Assembly: GCA_014529385.2 (NCBI GenBank)
Contig: CM043944.1
Span: 79,576,384 to 79,640,383, forward strand
Origin: Adiantum capillus-veneris
Lineage: Eukaryota; Streptophyta; Polypodiopsida; Polypodiales; Pteridaceae
Direction: 5' to 3'
Length of the DNA stretch: 64,000 nucleotides
A program made the position numbers and the translations under genes. Under the pieces are notes generated by a model. It was not told where the DNA came from and searched no databases. It saw nothing but the letters and a program-made list of their open reading frames with translations. Shown piece by piece: positions 1 to 11,039 of this stretch (its first letter is position 1; every line of letters begins with the position of its first letter).

Positions 1-149
1 TCATTGACATATCTATCAATGCCATCTCAACAGTGACAACAATTGCATGAGGTACACTAGAGAGACGTTCAATATTACATAACCCTCTGCTATCATGGAG
101 TAAAGAGCATAGAACAACCTTCATAGAGAAAGACCTAGCTACATCACAA

Positions 150-2031
150 GTGGCAGACATACTTGCATTCAATCTTGAGAACAACTTGGTACTACAGAAG
201 TACATGTCGATGGCTGAACGACCGAATAAGAAGCTTGGCCTCTGCATACTAAGTCAAGATAGTGTGAGCAAGATCATTCAACAACAACAAGACGACGCAT
301 CGTTTGCACTGATGGCGCAGCTTGACACAAGTTTGATGTTTGGTATCATCGAAAACATCGTTGAACCAGCCAAGAGAAGAGCATCATCGCTAGCGATACT
401 TACGAATTTTCTTCTCTGCAGCTCCGTGGCCGTCAACAATTGCTCGAGAAAACATTTACTTTCAAGCCCAATGGCATGCCTGCCGCATCAAGCTCTGTGA
501 ACGACATCACAATAGAGACGGCAGCGTTTCCATTCCTGTTCTTTTTTGGGAAAGGCCAGTATGATGGTAAAATCAACTTCAGTATATATGTAGAGGTAGG
601 TGCCTCGACTCTGTTCTCCATTTACACCCTGTACAAGCTACCTGCTCATAATGTACCACTAAAGCAGGCACTTATGTTTTCTAACAATACATACAGAAGC
701 TTGTTGCAAAAGGACATTGACAACTACAAGAGGGCCAATTGTACAGCAACTGTCGAACATACTGTGAGACATGTGCTTCGGTACATCACACCTTCCAGCA
801 TGCCCGGTTCTTGCTCGTGGCACCGCAAGAACCTAAAGGACTTGATAGCAATGGTGGATGAATGGGGAATGCCTGATTTCTTTTTGACTTTCACTGCCGA
901 TGAGGTCACAGACACAAGATGGCCTGAGTTTGACACGATGGAGCTAATTGCACGTATGTTGAACTCCTCCTTCACTTGGAGAGACTGCAAGTCAAATGCA
1001 CCCTCACCTTCCACTCTAAGTTCCAAATGCTTATGTCCAAATATATACTTGCGAAAGGTGTGTTGGGCCGTGTGCAACACCACTTGATTAGATATGAGGT
1101 CCAAAATAGAGGATCATTGCATGCTCATGTCATACTGTGGATGAATGAAGAAGACAAAGAGCAACTATCTGCTGAAATAGCTGCATATATCCCGACAGAA
1201 ACTGCCTTTGTGGTTTTGCCAGAAGTAAGCAGGCTCCGAGAACTCATACTTAGGAAACAACTTCACAAGTGTCGTACAAGTTGTTACCACGGTCAAAGAG
1301 ATGGAGTATGTAAACACGGGTTTCCATTTCATGCGCATCCAAATCCAAACCGAGTCTTCAACAAACAAAATCACAGATGGCAATACTTTAGGCCCCGGCA
1401 TGAAGACAGAAATGTCGTACAGTACCACCCTACACTGCTCTTGCTATGGGGTGCACATATGAATATACAGTGGGTCACCAATTCATCGCTGTCCTACTAC
1501 CTCTTGAAGTATGCACTCAAAACTAAACCAATGGGCCATCTCAACATCCGGTCAGAAGATGCAGAGCGCTTAGGCCTGGGTGGCCTTGACACCGTAAAGT
1601 TGAAGCTTATCTCAGCCTCTTTACTATTGAAACCTATCTCAGAAAAAAAAGTGGCATTAAATTGTTTGCAAATCCCAATCATTTCAAAGAGCGATAGTGT
1701 CCAATACGTCGACTCATCACCCCCGGCACTACGACAACAAATCATTTCTCACAACAATGATGTCGTGCTGCACCCTATTGATCTGTATTGCGGACGACCA
1801 CAAACTCTAGAGAAGCTTACATTCTACGACTTCCACAAAAATTACATAGTGACAAAGGGAAAACAAAGGAAAAAAAGTATTTCAGAGGAGAATACCTACG
1901 GCCAATCGCTGCAGCGGCAACAACGACTGGTCCATTTCACAGACTTTCACCCAGGGAATCACCCGGAGGCTTTCTTTTACAACGTGCTGCTAAAGAGCAT
2001 CATCTTCAGAAACAAATCCCAGCTACTATAA
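150..2031 (+). pseudogene. Helitron Rep (HUH) domain, decayed
   Basis: N-terminal half of a Helitron Rep/helicase protein, the enzyme that nicks and transfers one strand in rolling-circle transposition. It lies in three reading-frame pieces (about 150-440, 440-1087, 976-2031), so it is broken by at least two frameshifts. Visible landmarks are PGSCSWHRKNLKDLIAMV and FFLTFTADE (Helitron_like_N), then RGSLHAHVILW, which contains the HUH metal-binding histidines, and SYYLLKYALK, which fits the catalytic tyrosine motif. A Cys/His stretch (KCRTSCYHGQRDGVCKHGFPFH) lies between them. The frame stops at 2031 and the helicase half resumes near 3103 after non-coding DNA. The 5' end of the element lies outside or is not recognisable in the window. 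Confidence 0.85.
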
Positions 2032-2222
2032 TAGGACTAAATTTTGAAGTTCTTAAAGTCGAAAAGAATGTAGTAAGCCATATCTTTCGTTTAGCACGAT
2101 TTGAAAAATTGTTGAATAGTCTATTAGATAGAGCTTATATGAATGAGTTTAAGATATTAAGAGAGAAAATATACTCTCTTCTTTTCAAATACTACACCAA
2201 AGACATATTTTATAAAGATTAA

Positions 2223-3102
2223 TGAACAACAGATAGTTTGTCTATGAACAATATAATAAAAACGTAATTAAAACTGAGATTTTTATTAGTATCAATGTGT
2301 TATATTTATGTGTTTTAGCTTAAAATGCATGGTTAGGCTTAAAATAAGTTGAAAAAGTAGTGGAGACCCAAAAATAGTGTTTTTAGGAGTCGCGACCTAA
2401 AAGTTGCGTTTTTTGCCAAATAAAGAGGTTTTTTCAAATTCTGTTTGCGCTGCCTTGTAGACCAAGCCTGTTCCCGTCGTTTTGAGTACCTGGAAGTCTA
2501 TGTTCTAAGTTTGTTTGATCAAGTTATGACAGAAACAAATTGCCAGCAGCAACACGATAACCTACAAGCAGCAACAAGCTAGCTTACAAACAGATATACA
2601 CAAGGTAATATCTCTTTTGTTTGATCCAATCAAGAAGTGATTATAATCTTTTATGATGGTACAAAATGATGTTCTGAATTTGATTACCATGTTGATTTGG
2701 TTGCAAGAGTATGTTCTTTTGGCTATTTTGTAGACGATGCAGGGTGTCATGATATTGGGATTGTGATCGTGTTGCGATTTTGATTATGATCATTGCTGCC
2801 ATCAAGAGATTGAGATTGAGAGTGTGATTGTGATTGAGATTGAGAGTGAGAGTGTGATTGAGATTGAGATTGTGCACAACATTGAGATTGAGAGTGAGAG
2901 TGAGAGTGTGATTGAGATAGCTCGGGGGTGGTCGGGAGGTTATGAAACGAGCTATGCTCTTCTTGTAATGATTAATTTGTATCCATACAGACTCTTTATT
3001 TCCATTTGTTTACTCTGCGTACTCTGTATATTCTTTGTTTATTATCAATGTATTTCGCTCTCCCGTGTCGTGTGACAACTCCTCTCACCAGAGAACACGT
3101 CC
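2223..3102. other. Non-coding spacer splitting the Helitron gene
   Basis: AT-rich DNA with no supported gene. It separates the Rep part from the helicase part of the Helitron gene, so it is either a long intron or later inserted DNA. Most of it has no recognisable features; it holds the GATTGA/GAGAGT tandem repeat listed separately. Confidence 0.5.
2806..2925. repeat. GATTGA/GAGAGT minisatellite
   Basis: A run of short imperfect repeats built from GAGATT, GAGAGT and GTGATT hexamers. It reads as low-complexity IEIES-type peptides in several frames, which are not genes. Confidence 0.8.
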
Positions 3103-4620
3103 ATGTCATACTATCTTGAGTGCAAACTTAGAAATTTGATAATGACAGATCAGGATCTTGAGATGTACATCACAGAGTACACACAACGAAATATGCTCAC
3201 GACAGATCAAACACACCAATTTCACAATATGATACTACAGAAGACATCCTCAACAAAGGCTGCCTCATTTCAATCTCCAGATGTCCAAACAGATGACGAG
3301 AAACAGGACACATCATCTCGTATCTCTGCCTTTCTAAAAGAGCTTCAAAACGTCCAAAACGCGTCACTGACATCTGAACAAGCAGAGATCTACAAGAATC
3401 TCACGCAGCAGAGGGTGGACTGCATGTGATCACAGGCACTCTTGGGAGTGGCAAAAGCTTCCTCATAAGATATATCACAATCCAAGGGAAAACTGTCACA
3501 CTCGCTGCTTCGACTAGTGCAGCAGCCACGAGGTTAAGCAGCATCGCAACAACTATCCATTACCAATTCAAGATACCAGTGCGCACACAACAATATCCCC
3601 TGTCAATCTCCAAAACTAATGACAGATACGTCAGTATTAAAGAAGCGGACACAATTGTCATAGACGAGATTTCTATGTTGACAAAGCAAACTTTTGATCT
3701 CATAGTACGACAAATTGTGAATGTCACCAAATGCACACTGCTAGACCCATTCAAAGATAAAAAGATCTTCTTGTTCGGTGATGTGACACAGTTGCCACCA
3801 GTATGCAGGCATAAAAGTGATCAGTGCTACTCATGCCACATCACAAGCTCTACTTATTGGTCCACTGCTACTACGTACATTATGTCTTGCTCAGTGCGCC
3901 ATGCAAAAGATATCTCTTTCATAGAGTTCCTCAATACAATAAGAGTCAGGATCCCCACAAAGAAAGAGATCCACGATGCGCTCGGTGACCGCATCATAAA
4001 GCAGGATCAAATAGAGCAACACATGGATAGGAATATGACAATCATTTGCACACACAAGAGTGACGTTAGTTATTATAATAACCTTCTCTTGGAACGCTTC
4101 CATCGGCATAGTCACATCATCCAAATTGGCCTCAAAACAAATGCACACAACGTCCCTGAGCTCCAATATGGCTTGAAGATCCCGACATCCACACAATTGA
4201 CAAAATAGGAGAAGGAGCAAAGGCGTTGATAACAGAGAACAGAGACTTAACAATGGGAGTAGCAATGGATCAATATGTCGTGTAGACAAAATCCTCCAAG
4301 ATGAAGAAGGAGGTGTCAAAGCAATCAAAGTCACATTGGACACATCCAAACAAGAACTTACACTTCGACGGTCTAAGCATAGCAATCGGACATTCAATGG
4401 GCACTGGTACCATAAATCCACATTCCTAGTAGCTCTCGCTTATGCTATGACTGGACACAAGTCCCAAGGCGCAACAATCAACACCAACATTTTGCTCATT
4501 ATAAAAGAAGTTTTCGCCCCTGGCCTTCTATACGTGATACTGTCACGCGTCATTGAGCAAACTCGGCTACATTTACTAGAGCTCCCTATGCCAGAGATAT
4601 TCACACCATCTAGATTTTGA
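3103..4620 (+). pseudogene. Helitron PIF1-like helicase domain, decayed
   Basis: C-terminal helicase half of the Helitron protein, a superfamily 1 PIF1-type 5'-3' helicase thought to unwind the donor strand. Pieces at 3103-3429, 3426-4208 and 4336-4620 are in different frames. Motifs in order: GTLGSGKSFLI (Walker A), IVIDEISML (Walker B), FLFGDVTQLPPV (motif III), AYAMTGHKSQGAT and YVILSRVIEQ (motifs V and VI). The C-terminal LLYVILSR...EIFTPSRF is typical of Helitron helicases. A frameshift just before the Walker A, another near 4200 and a stop after DQYVV make it non-functional as it stands. Its order relative to the Rep fragment is the normal Helitron order. Confidence 0.9.
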
Positions 4621-6681
4621 CCATCTAAACGTGAAAGTTTCCTTCCCCCTCTTCAGTATCAATTCCTCTTTCTATTAAACAGATTGAATCGCGTTGTAAC
4701 TTCCTTCTATACAAAGTAGAAATTTTTGTTCAACTGCTCATCTTCTCTTCTTTCGACTTGTCATGTTCAATATGTTGCATTGCCGATACATCTTCCCTAT
4801 CACCCTTGCTCACTCTGATCCACCTTTTGTAAATTTACTTCTCTTTCTTTCCTCACTTCATTCATTTGTGTTTAAATGTTTGTCGGATCTTATGCTTCAA
4901 AAATATTGTAAGAGATCATCAAAATAATTATTTTTATGTGCAGGAAACTGAATCAAACAATGGATCACAACACGGTACATTTTTCACGCTTGTCTGATCT
5001 TGCATCTTCCTGCGAATCAATCACTCATCTTACTGTGTAGCTCTTCAAGCAATACACGAACAACGCAAAGGAAACGCAACCAATGATACAACCTAAGATA
5101 TTTTACCTCAAGACTAAGCAGATGAGATTGGCTAACTCAGCAGCCGAGAAACCCCATGCGTATATTGAGGGGTTCCATACTTTTCAAGAGCGTCGCAACT
5201 TCATGAATAAGTGCGACTCAAGATATAAAGCTCTAGACCAAACGATGGCCACACCAAACACAGAGACGATGACAACAGGTACTATTAGAAAAGAAAAATA
5301 TAATGCCTTCTGTCTGTTGTGCTAACCAGCTTGCTCCTACATCCTGCAGGTCTCATGAAGCAAATACTTGAAGAGCTTGATATCCAGTACGAGGATGATG
5401 AGAGTATGTTGCGTAATGTTGAAGCACAATAACTCCTCGACACAAAAACTGAAGGAATTACATTGTACGCGATGGAGCAGCTGCGGTTTGGTTACAACAT
5501 TGATTTGAATGAACTTTCAAAAGCTACTCAAGAAAAATGTGTCGCTATATTGAAAATTTCATGACTTCGGCAAACCACACGCACGATGCAACTAATCCAC
5601 CTATCACAATCCAAAAGGTAGCATGGCACTACAACGAACACAAGGCAGTAAATTACGTCCAACCAGCCTCCCCATACGAGCTAGTTGCAACAGACCAAGG
5701 CAAGTATGGATAACAAGTATCAATAGCTTCCATTCATTTCTCCGTAGCACCGTCATTTTTTTATTTACCTAACAAATCTGCATGGACTGCAGATTTAGAC
5801 ACTCATCAACAACCAGAGACAAGCATTGTCCTTCCACCCGAGAAAAAGCAATGTCACGGGAAGAATACATAGTCTAAAGTATACGATGCACGAAAAACAA
5901 TAGGAGATATATCGGAGTTACGAATAACATCCATAAACGCATTGGCCAACAAGCGCAATCATTCGAAGAGAATGCGAGCGGACATGCAGACACATATTCC
6001 TTTCGAGAACAATTTTAAAATTACCACTTTAGCAACTAGTACCAATATACATAAAGCTAGAAACTCAGAACATTTCTATATTAAACAACACAAAACAACA
6101 ACTGCATTAGGTTATAACGTTTGTCCCGGACATCCACCAAGGTTCAGAATATATTATTTTCTGAAAAATCACAAGAAAATGTAGCTGCAAACTACTGCCT
6201 TCTTTATTTCATTGTTTTGCTCACTGTCTTTGTCACATAGCTTTGATCATTGCCTACAACAATGTCTTTTTGTTTCCATTCAAACTATGACAGACATGAC
6301 AAGTTATCAACTGCTTTGATTTAAATGCTTTTTCTTTTCAGTTTAGAATGGGTAGGCCAATTTCAGCTGATCTGATTGAGCAGAAGCCAGAATTTGAGAC
6401 TGCAATGTATAAGTTGCAATATTGTCTTTACCCAAATTTGCAAGAGCGGGTGCTCAGACACTACATGCATAAATGGAGTGAGTTCATTCCATGGCCAGTT
6501 CAACCACCTACCCCATGGCATCCACATTACATCACTTGGAATACACTGAGTCGACAAATCACCATCGACATCGCCATGCTGGCTAGTTGCTCCACAAAAC
6601 ACCCTTGTATGTTGTTCGTGCAATTGCGGACGTGCTCGGCCTACTCGAAACTATAGAATTAAATTACTCTGGTGGTCTCCA
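4621..6681 (+). other. Unassigned region downstream of the Helitron
   Basis: No gene can be named here. Short open stretches on the + strand at 5083-5325, 5340-5565 (with a stop after VEAQ), 5942-6184 and 6348-6656 have plausible amino-acid composition and splice-like flanks (tgcag before 5350 and 5795). They may be exons of an extra Helitron-encoded protein or of captured host DNA. I did not find a convincing Helitron 3' end (hairpin followed by CTRR) before block A begins at about 6682. Confidence 0.35.
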
Positions 6682-7084
6682 ATATCTCGGACCAAGTGCT
6701 ATTGAATTAAATTGTCTTGTACAATATTTTACTTGTACTATTTAGGCCCTATCTGCTAAAGGAAGCACTACGTCTGTTCTAGCTTTCATAAGGTTTTCAT
6801 GTAATCTAAGACATATTCAAGTCTTGCTTGTGCTTGATAGTTATACCCAAATTTAGTTATCAAGGAAATTAAGACTTCTATTGAATGTAGTTTTTTCTTA
6901 TGCCATATACAATCGAGTATAAAGATAACTTCCATGCTTGTAATCTTCAAAGTAAACCTTTCTAAAAAAATAACTGCAGGGTAAAAGAATCACCTTAGCG
7001 AAACGGGGACAAAATGAGCACTCCTCCATGCAACTACCTATATTTATTTCGCCTTGATACTCGACAGAGAGATGATCAACGTCG

Positions 7085-7603
7085 TCATCGTCTACTATTG
7101 TAGTGCACGGGAGTGACGTCTTCCTTGGGGTCGAAGCCGACGCAGCAAGCTGGACACGCTATCTTTTTACAAGCGGCCCGAACGGTGGTCGAATATGGCC
7201 CAGATGGCGGCATCTTCTCGTCGGACGGCTGCTCCGTCTCCAGGTTATGCAGCTGACCGCAGTCGACAGTATTGCTGCTTTGCATTTGTGTGTGGATGTG
7301 AGTGTAAAGGCGGCTCCAGAAAAAGACGTGGCCCCAGGTGGCCAGCACCACGGGCTCCTGCATTTCATGATTTGGGCGGCTGCCATGAAGGGCTGATTGG
7401 GTTGTCATGCCAGCGTTTGGTCGGAGACGAATGAGGGGGGTGGTGGCAGGGGCTTGCGGGATGAGAATACGGCACGTGGGGTAGCTGCGTCGCGTGCACC
7501 AGCTGATGTTGGGCCCTGCACGCGTGAGCCACTTTCCAATGCAGGCCTCGCAAAAGACATGGCCCAGGCATACGGCGCATGTCCTGCACCTTGACCTCTC
7601 CAT
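7085..7603 (-). pseudogene. RING-finger E3 ligase fragment (two RING remnants), copy A
   Basis: Antisense open frame of 172 codons with two RING-like segments. The first reads CAVCLGHVFCEACIGKWL then CRILIPQAPATTPLIRL. The second reads EPVVLATWGHVFFW then CPACCVGFDPKEDVTPVHYN. The second resembles the RMA (RING membrane-anchor) ubiquitin ligases, whose RING has the pattern DPVV..CGH.FCW..CIY and ends near VPLY. Key residues are lost: in the second RING the Cys before GH is Trp and the Cys after GHVF is Phe, so zinc binding is unlikely. No membrane anchor or 5' gene end is seen. This is probably captured host sequence rather than a working gene. Confidence 0.6.
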
Positions 7604-7619
7604 ATTCGCCAGGAGACTT

Positions 7620-9194
7620 ATATTCTGAGTTTGTGTGAAGCTCTTCGATTCTAATTACTAACATAAACCAAAGTCCCTTCCACGTTTGCATGCCCCTCAG
7701 GTCTCACGACTCCTGATTCGACCCATATTGACAATGAGACAGAATGCACAAAGGGAAACTATATATGCTGCGCTTCTTTATAACAGATATATATCGATGG
7801 ACCTTGGCTTTTTGGCCTAAGTATATTTGCCTGACTAAAGTGTGGACCATATTTGGATAAAGCTTGTCCATTAGCGCCACATGGCAAGCTAATGATGGCA
7901 AACCTTTTACTTCCTATTTCTTTGACTGCAACCTCCCTTGGATCAATGCTTCTTCCTCCTTATGATCTTAGTGTAGCCTTTCTTCTGCAGCCTACTCATT
8001 GCAAGATTTTGACTCCCGAATTACTCACAGACTCCTGTTCTTATAGGGCATCTATAGGCCTCTAACTTTTCTTGTGCTATCAAACTCCTTCAAGCCACAC
8101 CCTCCCTAGCTTCTTTAGCGCCATGGTTTTCCCACACACGCCTTCCTCTTGCTTCTTTTGCACTAATAACTTTTCTGCTAATTCGTGTTCCTTTTGCTTC
8201 TCTTTGGCTCTCTTGATTAGCTTGGCTTCTCTTGATTCGGATTTTGGATTACTGAAATTGACCTTCCTAACCTTTTTCTCAACATGTAGGTCAAAATTTT
8301 GTGGTGTGGGTCACTGCTTGGGCTATAAGCTATGGCATGGGTGGCACTATCTCTGCATTTACTAGAGGGCTATGATATCCTGTATGTGTTGGTTTTTCTT
8401 GTTTCCTCCTCTGCTCGTCTTCCTACTTGGGCCTCCTTAGCCCTTCTTCCTGCATCTCCCTCTAAAGCTGGAGCTCTTCTTCCATTTGAAGTATGGAAAG
8501 GGGGGAAGTCCTGGGGGGGGATTCTTCTCTGAAAGGTGTGCTTGTGGCATGCATTAAAAATGTAAGATCACCAAAAGTCTATCTCATGCATGATGAATCC
8601 TCTCTATTTGTTGGTGGTAAAGGATGTGGGCTTCACAAGCATATTGTGGACGTTACTTCATCACCAATAGAGGTTGCGGATTCTCTATGGTGGATGCCAT
8701 TTGCGGTGATGTTTGTCTATCAATCATAGACTTGACATGAGTTATTGAGGTTGTAGGTTGATGTAGTGGATTTTGCATAAGTTGATGGTAGCAGATTTAT
8801 TGTGTGTGATGGGTGGAGGTGCCATTGGCGTGTGTACTGGTTTTTTACTTTCTAGTGTCATCCATGGCATGCAAAAAATGATTGCATGTTGTTCTGTGCT
8901 TAAGAGGGTGGCTTAAAATGTGTAAATCAGAAACAATTGATAAGTTATGAGTTTTAAATTAAATAGCTCTTATTTAAAAAAATAAAATAAAAACCTTAGT
9001 TAAATTATTTAAAAATTCAAAACCTAAAAAAAAGACCAAAATATGTGCATGAAACCATCAATTGTGCCACAAACAAATGAATTTGCATTACTATATATGT
9101 TTACAATAGAGATATTAAATCTGATAGAAATTTGTCAATTCTCTATCCAATGCTTGCCGTTTCATCACTTGCGCCATGCTTTTCCCACATACGT
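7620..9194. other. Unassigned part of block A
   Basis: Shared with block B at similar length. Open stretches such as 8072-8365 and 8521-8729 (KGVLVACIKNVRSPKVYLMHDESS) are preserved in part between A and B but diverge in frame, and I recognise no family. At 8119-8290 lies a CT-rich motif (GCGCCATGG...CACACGCC) that recurs at 9165-9194, 46786-46945 and 61870-62006. A version of it was the target of the EPSPS-LTR retrotransposon. Confidence 0.4.
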
Positions 9195-9743
9195 TGTCAT
9201 GATGCTTCGTGTTCACTAGGAGAAAAGCACAAAATTCATAGATTTTTTTAGAGGTTTTTTTTTTGGTGAAAGCATATCGAGTTTTTTGATGCGGTGTTCA
9301 CGTTGATGGGAGATAAGTATTGCCCCATGCAGAGAAGTTCATGGTTTGAGGACTTTATTGCTCAAGATGGTGTATTTTGGAGCTCATTGACTATGCAATC
9401 GTGACCAATAAGGCAAGATATGTATGTCTATTGCCGTGTGATTTAGAAGGCACAATAAGTGCTTGGGATAGCTTCGATCGAAATGTATGCTAAAAGTCAA
9501 TGGTGAAGATGTCAAGGATGCGGGTTACTCAATGTTTACTAATCAGTTGATTTTGTATCCTCCTCTGAGAAAAATTATAAGGATAACCTTCTATGAGGAT
9601 CGTCCAAATGTCATGGCCAAGTTTATGATACACAATATTGAGGTGAAATTGTCTGGTGCTATTTGTAGCCAATATTTGACGGCTTTGTTGATGGTAGCTC
9701 GTTTGGCACTTGGGGATGTCGAGATAGAGATAGTAGACAAACT
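9195..9743 (+). mobile_element. Truncated LTR of EPSPS-LTR retrotransposon (block A)
   Basis: Begins TGTCATGATGCTTCG directly after ACGT, exactly as the left LTR at 47866 does, and follows that LTR until 9743. The rest of the LTR and the element body are missing here, replaced by a Copia fragment. Confidence 0.7.
9642..9743 (+). pseudogene. EPSP synthase exon fragment, copy A
   Basis: Encodes [17 protein letters not shown] and [14 protein letters not shown], which match the shikimate-pathway enzyme 5-enolpyruvylshikimate-3-phosphate synthase (plant consensus [30 protein letters not shown]). The Ser-Gln of the family SSQ shikimate-3-phosphate-binding motif survives, with the preceding Ser changed to Cys. 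The frame is open here but leads straight into Copia sequence after VDKL, so it is a chimeric fragment. About 34 residues of a protein that is normally more than 440 remain. Confidence 0.8.
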
Positions 9744-10602
9744 GCGCTCATGGTCTCAATCTTGAGAAAATGGATGTAAATACGGCATTCCTCATGATGA
9801 CTTAGAGGAGGAAATTTACATGCTTCAACCAAAGGGGTATGAAGTAAAAGGGAAGGAGAAAATGGTTTGCATATTAAAGAAGAGCTTGTATGGTTTAAAG
9901 CAAGCATCAAGACAATGGTACTTGAAGTTTGATCAATGGATGTTGGATCATGGATTCACAAGATGCAACTCGGATCACTACATCTACACGAAGAATTTGG
10001 AAGATGGGAAGTTCATCATCCTAATGTTGTTTGTTGATGACATGCTAATTGCAAGTGCTAACATGCAAGACATCAAAGACCTAAAAGAGGAGCTATCTAA
10101 ATCTTTTTCAATGAGAGATTTAGGTGCTACAAAGAGGATACTTGGTATGAAGATATCAAGGGAAAGAATGAAGAAGACAATAAAGCTATCTCAAGAGGAT
10201 TACATCAAGAAGGTACTAGAAAGGTTTGCAATGCAAAATGCAAAAACGGTTTCTACACCTTTGGCTGGTCACTTTAAACTAACCAAGGATATGTGTTCAA
10301 AGACACAAAAGGAGATAGCCTATATGTCTAAAGTTTCATATGCTGCAGCGGTAGGTTCTCTTATGTATGCTATGGTCTGGACAATGCTAGACATTGCACA
10401 TGCAATGGGAGTTGTAAGTAGGTTCATGACAACGTAGGTAAAGAGCAGTGGCAAGTTGTGAAGTGGATACTCAGGTATTTAAAAGGGACAACAACAAAAG
10501 TTTGTATTTTGGAGGAACTGATATTTTTCTAGAAGGGTATGCTGATGCAGATATAGCAGATGACAAAGACACTGAAAGGAGCACTATTGGCTATGTCTTC
10601 AC
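9744..10602 (+). pseudogene. Copia reverse transcriptase/RNase H fragment, left part
   Basis: Ty1/copia pol sequence closely related to Copia-2 (37570-38360). After a frameshift around 9800 the frame 9820-10437 runs through LQPKGYEV, LKKSLYGLKQASRQWYLKF, the catalytic LFVDDM (usual YVDD) and GVVSRFMTT, then into RNase H with EGYADADIADDKD. It stops at 10602 only because Copia-1 inserted there. The sequence resumes at 32113 with the same five bases TTCAC. No LTR belongs to this fragment. Confidence 0.9.
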
Positions 10603-10618
10603 TGTTGAGATGTAGAGA

Positions 10619-10677
<59 letters not shown>

Positions 10678-10785
10678 CAAGAGACACACCATATACGCTC
10701 CCAAAGACTGATTCATATTGAGGACAAGATACAAATATATAGGTGAGACCAAGTTGAGTAGAGTGAGCCATATATAGCTCCAACA
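10603..10785 (-). repeat. Copia-1 3' LTR
   Basis: 183 bp, starts TGTTGAGATG and ends GCTCCAACA on the + strand. It holds a long pure GA tract (about 10621-10672) that explains why it is about 40 bp longer than its partner at 31970. Confidence 0.9.
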
Positions 10786-11039
10786 CCCCCACTTAAACAA
10801 AGGTCTCTAGATTGGGATGAAAAAACCCTTGAGGAGTTCAAGGGAAAAACCCAAGCCCCTATACAATGTGAAAATATGAACCAGCGATGATGATGTGAAA
10901 GTAAATTGTGCATCTATGTACAAATATTCAAGTGACTCAGAGATCACAATGTGCAAATGTGGAGTGTGCATAGTGCGCGTGCATGGTATCTAAAAGATTA
11001 CAATGTCATATGTACAAAGCTATTACAATAGCAAAGAAG

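Larger units (their letters stand above)
6682..9743. repeat. Repeat block A (copy of 45342-48409)
   Basis: About 3 kb that aligns almost end to end with block B. It starts at the shared sequence ATATCTCGGACCAAG and ends abruptly at 9743, where a Copia fragment begins. It contains the antisense RING-finger fragment, unassigned sequence, and the first about 550 bp of the EPSPS-bearing LTR. Because A and B share both the LTR and the DNA to its left, this is a segmental duplication made after that retrotransposon inserted, not two independent insertions. Confidence 0.8.

Noticed and set aside
7195-7434. + strand ORFs opposite the RING fragment
   Set aside because: The minus strand carries the recognisable RING residues, and the + frames have no family features and are not conserved between A and B.
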